From: Melioribacteraceae bacterium
GTDB taxonomy: Bacteria; Bacteroidota; Ignavibacteria; Ignavibacteriales; Melioribacteraceae
DNA: 64,000 nt
Reading direction: 5' to 3'
NCBI GenBank assembly: GCA_011525875.1
Contig: WYBN01000010.1
Coordinates: 124,001 to 188,000, forward strand
Of the stretch, positions 27,131 to 35,702 are shown piece by piece. Below the pieces are notes generated by a model that had not been told where the DNA came from, did no database searches, and worked only from the letters and a program-made list of their open reading frames with translations. Both the position numbers and the translations under genes were made by a program. Within the stretch, counting starts at the first letter, position 1. Each line of letters opens with the position of its first letter.

Positions 27131-28303
27131 TTAATCGTTCATCGCATATTCAGGAATTCTTACTTCCTTAAGCTTTTTCAGCTTATGAGGTTCTTTAATC
27201 TTTCCATTTCCGGGTGAGATTTCAATTTCTACTTTATTCGGCGAAATTGTTTTTTCAATTACCGATTTCGGCTCCTTATATACATAATGATCATACTTAT
27301 AATTTCGTAAAATCATTTTATCTTCGTCTTGATGAAGTATGTATTTAGGCAGCAGAGGTATTTTTCCCCCGCCTCCCGGCGCGTCGATAACAAAATGAGG
27401 AATAGCAAGTCCGCTTGTATGACCGCGGAGCTTATCAATTATTTCTAAACCCTTCTCAACGCTTGTGCGGAAATGGCTTGCACCCTTAGTTTCGTCGGCC
27501 ATAAATAAGTAATAAGGACGCACCCGGATCTTCAGCAGTTTCTGCATAAGTTCTTTCATTACAGCCGGGTCGTCGTTAACACCTTTCATTAAAACGGCTT
27601 GATTATTTACCGGACATCCCGCATCAACGAGCATAGCACAGGCTTTTGTGCTTTCGGGTGTTATTTCCCATGGATGGTTAAAATGAGTGTTTACATATAT
27701 AGGATGATACTTCTTCAGCATTTCGCAAAGTTTAGGAGTGATCCTATGCGGAAGCACGCAAGGCATCTTCGAGCCTAATCTTATTATTTCCACATGGGGG
27801 ATTTCACGCAGCCTTTTTAATATTCTTTCAAGCAAGTAATCGGTAAGCATTAAAGGATCACCGCCGGAAAGAATAACGTCTCTTATCTCAGTATGTTGTT
27901 CAATATAAGCGAAAGCGGATTCGAATGATTTCATAGAGATCTTATCAGAGTCGCCAACTTTTCTCTTTCGAGTGCAAAAGCGGCAGTACATTCCGCACTG
28001 GCTTGTTACCAGGAATAAACATCTATCCGGGTAACGGTGGGTTATGTTTGGAACGGGACTCATCTCATCTTCGTTGAGCGGATCTTCGACTCCGTCAATA
28101 TCCTCCAGCTCAATTTTATCCGGCACACACTGGCGCCAAATAGGATCGCCGGGGTATCTTATCAAGCTGAGATAATAAGGATTGATACGAGCTTGAAAAA
28201 ATTCGTCAAGCTGTTCAGCTACAGAACGATCAAGCTCGAATTTTTCAACGAGTTGATCGACGGTATGAATACTATCGCGAATCATTTGCTGCCAGAGTTC
28301 CAT
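27131..28303 (-). CDS. kamA: L-lysine 2,3-aminomutase (radical SAM, KamA/AblA)
   Basis: Converts L-lysine to L-beta-lysine with a [4Fe-4S] cluster, SAM and PLP. The radical SAM motif is CGMYCRFC (Cys103, Cys107, Cys110). The PLP lysine lies in DAPGGGGK (Lys314). By alignment with the Clostridium enzyme as remembered, residues for lysine specificity are kept: Arg112 (carboxylate), Asp270 (ADETKGASHFRT) and Asp307 (epsilon-amino), which favours true lysine aminomutase over EpmB. It is the last gene of an operon with a GNAT enzyme 11 nt upstream and two ATP-grasp ligases. Confidence 0.93.
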   Translation of the reverse strand: MELWQQMIRDSIHTVDQLVEKFELDRSVAEQLDEFFQARINPYYLSLIRYPGDPIWRQCVPDKIELEDIDGVEDPLNEDEMSPVPNITHRYPDRCLFLVTSQCGMYCRFCTRKRKVGDSDKISMKSFESAFAYIEQHTEIRDVILSGGDPLMLTDYLLERILKRLREIPHVEIIRLGSKMPCVLPHRITPKLCEMLKKYHPIYVNTHFNHPWEITPESTKACAMLVDAGCPVNNQAVLMKGVNDDPAVMKELMQKLLKIRVRPYYLFMADETKGASHFRTSVEKGLEIIDKLRGHTSGLAIPHFVIDAPGGGGKIPLLPKYILHQDEDKMILRNYKYDHYVYKEPKSVIEKTISPNKVEIEISPGNGKIKEPHKLKKLKEVRIPEYAMND

Positions 28304-28314
28304 AAATGTATCCT

Positions 28315-28791
28315 TTACATTTTTAGATATTTACCAAAAACTATTAAGTTGTCACCCACGCTGTAAAAGTCCCTTATCTCTGCTACCTGGGTGTAGTAGT
28401 TTCGAAAATAAAAATTTCTTGTTTTTTGGTAACTCTCTTTGGAAGAAGTTTCAGCCAGTATCCATCTTCCATTTCTCTCTTTAACAAAATTTTCTGCGTG
28501 AGACAATAAATCTCTTCCAACACCCGATTTCTGCTGCCGGGGTTTAACAACTATCCAGTATAAATCGTATACGCCCTCAGTAAGCGGTCTTTGACCTATG
28601 CAATGATAACCAAGTATTTGGTTATCATCAGAAACATAGACGTAAACGTTGTACTGTCCCTGGTTAAAATCAGAAAGAGCTTCGTCTATTAATTCAAGAG
28701 CAACGGCTTTTTCCAGCTCGTTGAACTGATCTATCTCATCAATAATTACTTTTAATTCGCCTCTGTCTTTAGGCTGCAATTTCCTGATCAT
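28315..28791 (-). CDS. GNAT family N-acetyltransferase
   Basis: A 158-residue acetyl-CoA-dependent acyltransferase. The fold is visible as IRKLQPKDRGELKVI, LGYHCIGQRPLTEGVYDLYWIVV, then the acetyl-CoA pyrophosphate loop KPRQQKSGVGRDLLSHAE. In methanogens and some bacteria lysine aminomutase is paired with a GNAT enzyme (AblB) that makes N-epsilon-acetyl-beta-lysine. This protein is much shorter than I recall for AblB, so the same reaction is only a possibility. It overlaps the upstream ATP-grasp gene by 23 nt and lies 11 nt from kamA. Confidence 0.88.
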   Translation of the reverse strand: MIRKLQPKDRGELKVIIDEIDQFNELEKAVALELIDEALSDFNQGQYNVYVYVSDDNQILGYHCIGQRPLTEGVYDLYWIVVKPRQQKSGVGRDLLSHAENFVKERNGRWILAETSSKESYQKTRNFYFRNYYTQVAEIRDFYSVGDNLIVFGKYLKM

Positions 28792-29827
28792 ATTTTTTTC
28801 TTTTATAAGCTAGTTCAGCCAACTTGTATAGGATGTCTTCGTACTCATAGCCGGCATGTTTGGCAGACCGGACGAAACCAGTACCCGGCGATATATCCGG
28901 ATTGGGATTTACTTCTATTACATACGGTTTATTATTCTGAGATAATCTAATATCTACCCTCACATAATCACGGCAGCCAAGCGCATTATAAGCTTCGAGA
29001 GCGACCTTTTTTATTCTGGAAGCCTGAGTCTCTGTTAAATCCGCCGGGCATTTGGGGTTTGTATATTTATAATAAACACTTTCCGGCGACCACTTAGCTT
29101 CGTAAGTTACAATCTTAGGAAGATTGCCGGGCAAACCTTTGAATAGTATTTCCGAGATTGGAAGAACTTCGCCGGCGAAGATTGAAACGTTTAATTCACG
29201 TCCCTTTATGTACTCTTCGGCTAATACGTCCTGTTTAAACTCTCTGAGAAGATAATTAACCTGTTTCCTTAGCGTCTTTAAATCATGAACTACTGAAAAT
29301 TCTGAAATTCCAATGCTCGCATCTTCGTAAGCCAGCTTAAGTATAACAGGGAATTTGAGTTTAAAATCCGCAGTTGAGAATTTATCATTTACTCGAAAAA
29401 TTTTATAGTCAGGCGAATTAATATTGTTGAATTTCAATAGCTGCTTAGTTCTGTATTTAATTAAACAATTACCCAAACAAAGAGATGAATTTCCGGTGTA
29501 TTGAAAACCTAATAAATCAAACATTCCTGTAACAAAAACTTCGTATCTGGAATTCCCTTCGATGGATTCTACAAAGTTAAAAATTATGTCAGGCGAAATT
29601 GCTAAAAGTTGTTTGATTGCCTTTGGAATATCTCCGTCGAAGCCTAAAAGGTAAGTCTTAGGATATTTCTTCTTAAGAAGCGTTTCAATCAAGTTCAAAT
29701 TCATTATAAATTCAGTTTCAGAAAGGTCTGTTTTTTCTGATTCGTTCAAAACCGTTTTGCCCAAATAATTTTGATAAGCGGCGAAAGGTTCATTATAGCA
29801 CAATAATATTTTAGTGTTCTCGTTCAT
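28769..29827 (-). CDS. D-Ala-D-Ala-ligase-like ATP-grasp enzyme (second copy)
   Basis: A 352-residue ATP-grasp ligase: N-terminal KILLCYNEPF, substrate-region ISPDIIFNFVESIEGNSRYE, ATP-binding FPVILKLAYEDASIGISEFS, LAEEYIKGRELNVSIFAGE, and the Mg2+ motif YVRVDIRLSQNNKPYVIEVNPNPDIS. The family forms amide bonds between amino acids. A nearby paralogue in the same operon suggests two successive ligations. It shares 4 nt with the upstream gene and 23 nt with the GNAT gene. Substrates are unknown; beta-lysine is a reasonable candidate given kamA. Confidence 0.85.
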   Translation of the reverse strand: MNENTKILLCYNEPFAAYQNYLGKTVLNESEKTDLSETEFIMNLNLIETLLKKKYPKTYLLGFDGDIPKAIKQLLAISPDIIFNFVESIEGNSRYEVFVTGMFDLLGFQYTGNSSLCLGNCLIKYRTKQLLKFNNINSPDYKIFRVNDKFSTADFKLKFPVILKLAYEDASIGISEFSVVHDLKTLRKQVNYLLREFKQDVLAEEYIKGRELNVSIFAGEVLPISEILFKGLPGNLPKIVTYEAKWSPESVYYKYTNPKCPADLTETQASRIKKVALEAYNALGCRDYVRVDIRLSQNNKPYVIEVNPNPDISPGTGFVRSAKHAGYEYEDILYKLAELAYKRKKYDQEIAA

Positions 29828-30888
29828 ATCATGCCGTATCTATCTAAAGCAAAGTTCAAAACATTGTTTATCATCTCGTCGTAAGTAAGCCCGGCAGTTC
29901 TTGCAGCTTTGGGGAAACATGAATTGTTTTTAGGATCAGGCAGAATCCCGGGTAAAGGATTAATCTCAATTATATTGGGTTTATTCTTAGCGTCTAAACG
30001 GACATCAATTCTGCTCCAATCTCTACAGCCGAGTGCATGATAAGTATTAAGAACCACTTCTTTGATATTATTCTCAAGTTCTTTGTCAACATCAGCGGGG
30101 CACAAATACATATCAAGTTGATGTTCAGGGCTGTCAAAGATCCATTTAGCCTCATAAGAATATATCGGGTTTACATTTTCGGGAAGGGATTTGAAATTTA
30201 TTTCGATTAAAGGTAAAACTTCAGCGCTTGTCCCGTTTCCCATAACAGCCGCAGTGAATTCTCTTCCGGGTAAATATTCTTCTGCAATTAATGGTTGTTT
30301 ATAAATATTAAGGCGCTGTTCGACTGTTCCGTTTAATTGATCTCTGCTAAAGATTAATGACGAATTAAAAATCCCTTTGCTTGATCCTTCGCCGACCGGC
30401 TTAAGAATTATTGGAAAATTAAGTTGCTGCGGAATCAGATCATCTTTTCCCCGGAGTATAACGAATTGAGAGTTCGGTATTCCGTAATAAGATAAAATTT
30501 GTTTTGTTCTTCCTTTATCGAGACAAAGAGAAAGGGTAAAACTGTCGGAAGCGGTATAGGGAATATTTAAAAACTCTAACATGGCGGGAATTTGAGCTTC
30601 ACGGCTTAACCCGTTCATTCCTTCGGCAATATTAAATACAATATCAGGCTTCTCCTCAATAAACTTATTGTAAGCGTTGATATCTGCTTCAATCAAAACT
30701 ACATTGTGATATCTCTCCAAAGCAGATTTTACAGCGTTTATTGTTTCCCACTCATCCCATTCAGCATATAAATCTTCTTGTGATGTTTCTAAATTCACTT
30801 TTGGAGATACGGATTTGATGTCAGGTGGGACTGATGCCTCGGGTTTTATGTTGTATGTTAATGCTACTTTAAAATTTTTATTTACTAT
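29824..30888 (-). CDS. D-Ala-D-Ala-ligase-like ATP-grasp enzyme (first copy), noncanonical start
   Basis: A D-Ala-D-Ala-ligase-like amide-forming enzyme. The first conventional start is GTG at 30798, which would begin inside the first domain. Upstream in frame the sequence encodes FKVALTYNIKPE, the expected first beta strand and loop of these ligases, and is open to the TGA at 30912-30910, yet it contains no ATG, GTG or TTG. ATA (30888), ATT (30891) or ATC (30900, six bases after GAGGA) are the options; 30888 is used here. Other motifs: PDIVFNIAEGMNGLSREAQ, FPIILKPVGEGSSKGIF, AEEYLPGREFTAAV and IDVRLDAKNKPNIIEINPLPGI. First gene of the kamA operon. Confidence 0.72.
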   Translation of the reverse strand: MVNKNFKVALTYNIKPEASVPPDIKSVSPKVNLETSQEDLYAEWDEWETINAVKSALERYHNVVLIEADINAYNKFIEEKPDIVFNIAEGMNGLSREAQIPAMLEFLNIPYTASDSFTLSLCLDKGRTKQILSYYGIPNSQFVILRGKDDLIPQQLNFPIILKPVGEGSSKGIFNSSLIFSRDQLNGTVEQRLNIYKQPLIAEEYLPGREFTAAVMGNGTSAEVLPLIEINFKSLPENVNPIYSYEAKWIFDSPEHQLDMYLCPADVDKELENNIKEVVLNTYHALGCRDWSRIDVRLDAKNKPNIIEINPLPGILPDPKNNSCFPKAARTAGLTYDEMINNVLNFALDRYGMI

Positions 30889-30988
30889 AATTGGATTGAT
30901 ACAAAATCCTCAAAAAAATTTACTGTAATATAATTATTTAAAATTCAGATGCAACAAGTTATTAAAAAAAACAAAAATATTTTTTACT

Positions 30989-31029
30989 CATGAAAAAAAT
31001 ATTTGATGCACATCAAAATTTTTTTCATG
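30989..31029 (-). terminator. AT-rich hairpin terminator of recG
   Basis: An 18-bp stem with one bulged base: CATGAAAAAAAT(A)TTTGAT (30989-31007) with ATCAAAATTTTTTTCATG (31012-31029) and a GCAC loop. It starts 7 nt past the recG stop. On the minus strand it is followed by T-rich sequence, consistent with intrinsic termination. Confidence 0.72.
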
Positions 31030-31035
31030 TGTTAT

Positions 31036-33213
31036 TTATGCAGTAGAAGAAAAATTTTTATGAGAAGAATAATCCTTCGAGAGATTTTGTTTGATCATGA
31101 AGTTTTTTTCTTTGCATAGGTCTGGGTCGTCTTCGAGGATGTTTGCTGCAGCCTTCTTGGCGTCGGCAATAATCTCGGCATCGGCGGATAGATCAATGTA
31201 TTTTAATTCAGGTAGTCCGCTCTGTTTTGTTCCGAAAATATCACCGGGGCCCCTTAACTTAAAGTCAATCTCACTTAACTTAAATCCATCTATTATTTTT
31301 TCAACTGCGCTCAACCGTATTTTTGATTTTTGTTTCTCGACTTGTAAAGGGGAAAGGTATTCAGATTTAAAGTCGAGCGACATCTGCCGCGCCGTGAATT
31401 CTTCTTTTGCCACTAAGATGCAGTAGGATTGTTTATCGCTTCGTCCAACTCTGCCGCGAAGTTGATGCAATTGAGAAATGCCGAAACGATCTGCGTCATT
31501 AATTAATATTACGGTTGCATCGGGGATATCAATTCCGACTTCTATAACAGTAGTAGATATAAGCACGTCATATTCCTTCCGTGCAAATCTGTCCATAACC
31601 ACTTCCTTCTCATACCATTTCATTTTGCCGTGAATCAATCCTACCCGAATATCTGCAAAGAAAGAATTCTTAAGTTCGTTATAGTGCGTCTCAGCAGCTT
31701 TCAATTCAATCTTATCTGATTCTTCCACAAGCGGATATACTATATAAGCCTGCTCGCCGAGGCTTATCCGTTTTCTAATGAATGAATAAATCTTAGGCAG
31801 TTTATTTTCTCCTCTTAAATATGTTTTAGTTTGCCGGCGGTTTTGAGGCATCTCTTTTATTATTGAAACATCTAGATCGCCGTACAAAGTCATAGTGAGC
31901 GTTCGCGGAATCGGAGTTGCACTCATTACTAAAGTATGTGTATTTATACCCTTAGAAATAAGTTTAGACCGCTGAAGGACACCGAAGCGGTGCTGCTCAT
32001 CTATTACGCCAAGACCTAACCGCTTGAAATTAATATTAGCTTCAATTAAAGCGTGTGTCCCTATTATTATTGCGTTATTATTTTTTTCGATGATTTCAAT
32101 CATGGCGCTTCTTTGCTTTTTGCTCTGTCCACCTAACAAAATAGCAATCGGTATATCCAAATCTTTAATTAAGCGGCTAATATTTGTATAATGCTGTGAA
32201 GCAAGAATTTCAGTAGGGGCAAGGAGGACAGATTGATAAGCATTTGTAGATACAATAATCATTGTAATCAAAGCAACAATAGTTTTGCCGCTCCCCACAT
32301 CACCCTGCAGTAAGCGGTTCATTATTTTTCCGCTCTCCAGATCCTTTCGTATCTCTGAAAGAACCTGCAATTGAGCATGAGTCAATTCAAAGGGAAGTGT
32401 ATTGAGAAAATATTTTAATGGAGCCGGAAAAACTTTTATAATGTTTGCGTTGGCATCATTAGCAATTCGTTTTTTTCTTAAGAGCATTAGAAGATGTAAA
32501 TATAGAATCTCCTCAAATTTCATTCTCGTGCGGGCAGATTCAAGCTCTTTATAACTGTTGGGAAGATGCATGTTTGCAACTGTTTCACCCAGCTTCAGCA
32601 AATGGAACGAATTGATAATTTCAGCAGGCAAGGATTCTTCTATATAAGTTGAATAATTCTCCAAAACATTTCTGATTATTCTTCTGAAACTGAAATCTCC
32701 AATATTGCTTTCTTTCAGCTTCTTAGGAATCCGGTAGAAAGGAATAATCTTTCCGGTGTTAATAAACTCATCCGTTTCATCATCGTCAAGGCGGTCATAA
32801 TCCGGGTGAGCTATCTGCAAATGACCATACCGGGTTAAAACCGGTTTGCCCGAAACGGCGAAGTGCCTGTCTTGCTTAAAAACATCTTTAAAGAATCTTA
32901 TCCCATGAAACCATATACACTCTAAATAACCTGTTTCATCTTTGAGCTTTACTTTCATTAATGATTTTTTGTGATAACGAATTACTTCGCTGCCGGAAAC
33001 TTTGGCAATTATTGTAAGCTCGCCTTCATAACCATTCTGAATATATTCGAGAGCTTTGGAAATCTTTACAATATTCGAGCGGTCTAAATATTTAGACGGG
33101 AAATAGAAAAGCAAATCTTTTATTGTATTTATTCCGACATCTTCAAAAGCTTTTCGCCTTTTCGGACCAACACTTTTTACATATTGAACTGAATATGATA
33201 AATGTGCGGACAT
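31036..33213 (-). CDS. recG: ATP-dependent DNA helicase RecG
   Basis: Branch-migrating helicase that remodels stalled forks and Holliday junctions. The N-terminal wedge/OB region (~1-200) is followed by helicase domains with Walker A LLQGDVGSGKTIVAL, LLAPTEILASQHY, the DEQH box in LGVIDEQHRFGVLQR, SATPIPRTL, and the C-terminal RecG motif region QLHQLRGRVGRSDKQSYC. The 725-residue length is typical. Confidence 0.97.
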   Translation of the reverse strand: MSAHLSYSVQYVKSVGPKRRKAFEDVGINTIKDLLFYFPSKYLDRSNIVKISKALEYIQNGYEGELTIIAKVSGSEVIRYHKKSLMKVKLKDETGYLECIWFHGIRFFKDVFKQDRHFAVSGKPVLTRYGHLQIAHPDYDRLDDDETDEFINTGKIIPFYRIPKKLKESNIGDFSFRRIIRNVLENYSTYIEESLPAEIINSFHLLKLGETVANMHLPNSYKELESARTRMKFEEILYLHLLMLLRKKRIANDANANIIKVFPAPLKYFLNTLPFELTHAQLQVLSEIRKDLESGKIMNRLLQGDVGSGKTIVALITMIIVSTNAYQSVLLAPTEILASQHYTNISRLIKDLDIPIAILLGGQSKKQRSAMIEIIEKNNNAIIIGTHALIEANINFKRLGLGVIDEQHRFGVLQRSKLISKGINTHTLVMSATPIPRTLTMTLYGDLDVSIIKEMPQNRRQTKTYLRGENKLPKIYSFIRKRISLGEQAYIVYPLVEESDKIELKAAETHYNELKNSFFADIRVGLIHGKMKWYEKEVVMDRFARKEYDVLISTTVIEVGIDIPDATVILINDADRFGISQLHQLRGRVGRSDKQSYCILVAKEEFTARQMSLDFKSEYLSPLQVEKQKSKIRLSAVEKIIDGFKLSEIDFKLRGPGDIFGTKQSGLPELKYIDLSADAEIIADAKKAAANILEDDPDLCKEKNFMIKQNLSKDYSSHKNFSSTA

Positions 33214-33241
33214 TATTAACAGTCCTTTTCAAGATTTGAAA

Positions 33242-33249
33242 CAAATATA
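33242..33249 (-). promoter_or_regulatory. Bacteroidota-type -7 box upstream of recG
   Basis: The minus strand reads TATATTTG (33249 to 33242), a perfect TAnnTTTG -7 element 28 nt before the recG start. No clear TTG -33 element is seen at the usual distance, so support is partial. Confidence 0.4.
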
Positions 33250-33296
33250 ATTATAATTCTTAAAAAGAGTTTTAGAAGAGGCGCTTAATAGTCCAA

Positions 33297-34292
33297 TTAA
33301 TGTTCAGGCTTCATATCTCTGGTCATCAAATCGTAAGTGATTTTTGACGGGTCTTTTTCTTCGAACAATATCTGATAAACAGCTTCTGCAATAGGAACTT
33401 CGATATCATTTTGTGATGCAAGTTGATAAACCGATCTGCTGGTCTCAACGCCTTCGGCAACCATTTTCATTGAGCTTAAGACATTTTTTAATTTTTTCCC
33501 AGCGCCAATTTGTTCGCCCACGAATCTGTTACGGCTATGTTTGCTCATACATGTCACTATTAAATCACCCATTCCAGTCAGCCCCGAAAATGTTTGAGGT
33601 TTTGCGCCGAGCGCTAATCCGAGGCGGGTAATTTCCGCAATGCCTCTTGTCATTATTGCTGCTTTGGTATTATCGCCGAATTTTGCCCCATCAACTATGC
33701 CGGCTCCAATTGCAATAACATTTTTAAATGCGCCGCCTAATTCGACACCGGTTAGATCTACAGAAGAATAAACTCTGAAATAGGAAGTGATAAAAGCGGC
33801 TTGGATCAGATGAGCCGTAGCTTTTACATTTGATGCCGATACAACCGCCGTAGGAATTTTTCTGCTGACTTCCTCTGCGTGGCTCGGACCGGAAAGCACA
33901 CCGATGTTTGAATCATCTACTTCTAATTCTTCTTTTATGATCTGCGATACGGTTTTTAAAGTCTCTTTTTCTATTCCCTTGGCAACGCTGACAAAAGTAG
34001 TATTAGACAAATTTCTTTTACCGAATTTCTGCAATACGCTTCTTATAAATTGGGATGGAATAGCCAGCACAATCATATGTTGATTTGAAATAGATTCATC
34101 AAGTGAGTTTGTAATAATAATTTCTTTTGGAATTTTTATTCCCGGAAGAAAAAATTTATTCTCTCGAGTCTTATTCAGAATGCGGGCATAAGAACGTTTA
34201 TGTTCCCAAAGTGTAACAAGATGACCGTTATTTGATAGAAGCACAGCCAGGGTCGTGCCCCAGCTGCCCGCACCAAGAACAGATACTTTCAT
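33297..34292 (-). CDS. gpsA: Glycerol-3-phosphate dehydrogenase (NAD(P)+)
   Basis: Reduces dihydroxyacetone phosphate to sn-glycerol-3-phosphate for phospholipid synthesis. ATG 34292 is chosen over an in-frame ATG 13 codons earlier because the protein then begins directly with the NAD-binding strand KVSVLGAGSWGTTLA and starts 1 nt after the plsY stop. Further motifs are VLSGPSHAEEV, ELGGAFKNVIAIGAG (catalytic Lys) and SGLTGMGDLIVTC. It has 331 residues. PlsY, which uses the product, is next to it. Confidence 0.96.
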   Translation of the reverse strand: MKVSVLGAGSWGTTLAVLLSNNGHLVTLWEHKRSYARILNKTRENKFFLPGIKIPKEIIITNSLDESISNQHMIVLAIPSQFIRSVLQKFGKRNLSNTTFVSVAKGIEKETLKTVSQIIKEELEVDDSNIGVLSGPSHAEEVSRKIPTAVVSASNVKATAHLIQAAFITSYFRVYSSVDLTGVELGGAFKNVIAIGAGIVDGAKFGDNTKAAIMTRGIAEITRLGLALGAKPQTFSGLTGMGDLIVTCMSKHSRNRFVGEQIGAGKKLKNVLSSMKMVAEGVETSRSVYQLASQNDIEVPIAEAVYQILFEEKDPSKITYDLMTRDMKPEH

Positions 34293-34293
34293 T

Positions 34294-34959
34294 TTATTTC
34301 TTTGTTTTAGATAAATTGATACGTGATTCAATTCCCTGAATCAGCCTGCTTATGTTGGCTCTGTGCGTATAGACGATAAGTAAAGCAATTATAATTGAGA
34401 ATGGTAACACGGTGTGGTAGCCGACTATATCAACCCCAAATATGTTTTCTCGTATCACAAGAATTAGTGGAATTGATATTGCTGCCGAAATTGAGCCCAG
34501 AGAAATATATCTCGAAATTGATACAACGAGCGCAAACACAGCAATCGCAAAAAGCATGTCTATTGTAATTATTGTAATAAGAAAACCTAAACCTGTCGCA
34601 ATTCCTTTGCCTCCCTTAAAGCCGGCAAAAATTGTCCAGATGTGTCCAATAACTGCTGAAACGCCTGCAATGATTTGAACAAGAGTGAAATCATCGAAGG
34701 GCGTTGCATTTGGGAACGGAAAACTTCCCAGGTACAGCCGGGCTACGATTATTACGGCTACAGTCCCTTTTAATGCATCAAGTATTATGGTCAGCATACC
34801 GTACTTCCAACCAATAACTCTGAAGACATTAGTTCCGCCGGCATTACCGCTGCCGTGTTTTCTTATATCTATTCCACGCGCGTATTTTGCAATCAAAATA
34901 CTTACCGGTATTGAACCTACCAGGTAAGAGAGAACTATGATGAAAAGTAAGTTTAGCAT
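34294..34959 (-). CDS. plsY: Acyl-phosphate:glycerol-3-phosphate acyltransferase PlsY
   Basis: Integral membrane enzyme making lysophosphatidic acid. It has 221 residues with five or so helices and the conserved cytoplasmic loops: YLVGSIPVSILIAK, DIRKHGSGNAGGTNVFRV, and GHIWTIFAGFKGGKGIATGLG. It is paired with gpsA 1 nt downstream, coupling supply and use of glycerol-3-phosphate. Confidence 0.96.
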   Translation of the reverse strand: MLNLLFIIVLSYLVGSIPVSILIAKYARGIDIRKHGSGNAGGTNVFRVIGWKYGMLTIILDALKGTVAVIIVARLYLGSFPFPNATPFDDFTLVQIIAGVSAVIGHIWTIFAGFKGGKGIATGLGFLITIITIDMLFAIAVFALVVSISRYISLGSISAAISIPLILVIRENIFGVDIVGYHTVLPFSIIIALLIVYTHRANISRLIQGIESRINLSKTKK

Positions 34960-35003
34960 TCATTTACCTTAATGTTTACCAAAAACTATTAAAATATATA
35001 TTC

Positions 35004-35702
35004 TTATTCAACATTTTTAAAAACTTTTTGAGATATAACACGTTCAAAAAACGTAATATCCTCATCAGTGGTTATTTTGAAATTGATAAATTCACCCTCA
35101 ACAATTTTCACTTGATATGATGCCCGCCTGACAAGCATTGATTCATCTGTTCCGGTAAACTGTTCCTCAGAGGCTTTTTTAAACGAATCGGATAAAATAC
35201 CGTACTTGAATACCTGTGGAGTTTGAACGTAAAAGACACCGCTTCTATCAAAATAATCCTCAACAAACTCTTCTCCTCTTAATAAAGTGTCGCGGGCTTT
35301 TATAGCTGTTGCAGCTGAACCGTATTCGTCTGCCGCTGCAATGGCTTTCAAAAGCAGCCTTTCTGACAATAGAGGTCTTGCTGCGTCGTGAACTACAATT
35401 ATGTCATTTTGAAATGCGTCAATTGCTGATAGAGCATTATATACAGAATTTTGTCTCTCTTCCCCGCCTATTACTATTTTATCAACTTTTGAAAGATTGT
35501 GCTTCATTTTTAAATTCTGCAATAATTCTATGTAACCATAAGGAACACTTACAACTATTGAATCAATAGCTGAGCAGTTTTGAAAAACTTCAAGCGTATA
35601 AACGATAAGTTCTTTTCCTGCGCATTTTATAAATTGCTTTGGAAGCGGCTGCGATGTACGTTTGCCGCTTCCTCCTGCTGGAATTATTGCATAAGTTTTC
35701 AT
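35004..35702 (-). CDS. ispD: 2-C-methyl-D-erythritol 4-phosphate cytidylyltransferase
   Basis: MEP isoprenoid pathway enzyme that transfers CMP to methylerythritol 4-phosphate. Motifs are the nucleotide loop AIIPAGGSGKRTSQPLPKQF, GGEERQNSVYNAL, VVHDAARPL, and a C-terminal KITTDEDITFFE. It has 232 residues. The ATG shares one base with the queA stop. IspD indicates that isoprenoids are made by the MEP route. Confidence 0.96.
   Translation of the reverse strand: MKTYAIIPAGGSGKRTSQPLPKQFIKCAGKELIVYTLEVFQNCSAIDSIVVSVPYGYIELLQNLKMKHNLSKVDKIVIGGEERQNSVYNALSAIDAFQNDIIVVHDAARPLLSERLLLKAIAAADEYGSAATAIKARDTLLRGEEFVEDYFDRSGVFYVQTPQVFKYGILSDSFKKASEEQFTGTDESMLVRRASYQVKIVEGEFINFKITTDEDITFFERVISQKVFKNVE

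Noticed and set aside
27131..28303. KamA as EpmB (lysine aminomutase for EF-P modification)
   Set aside because: The conserved lysine-binding residues and the lack of epmA or efp nearby favour true lysine 2,3-aminomutase.
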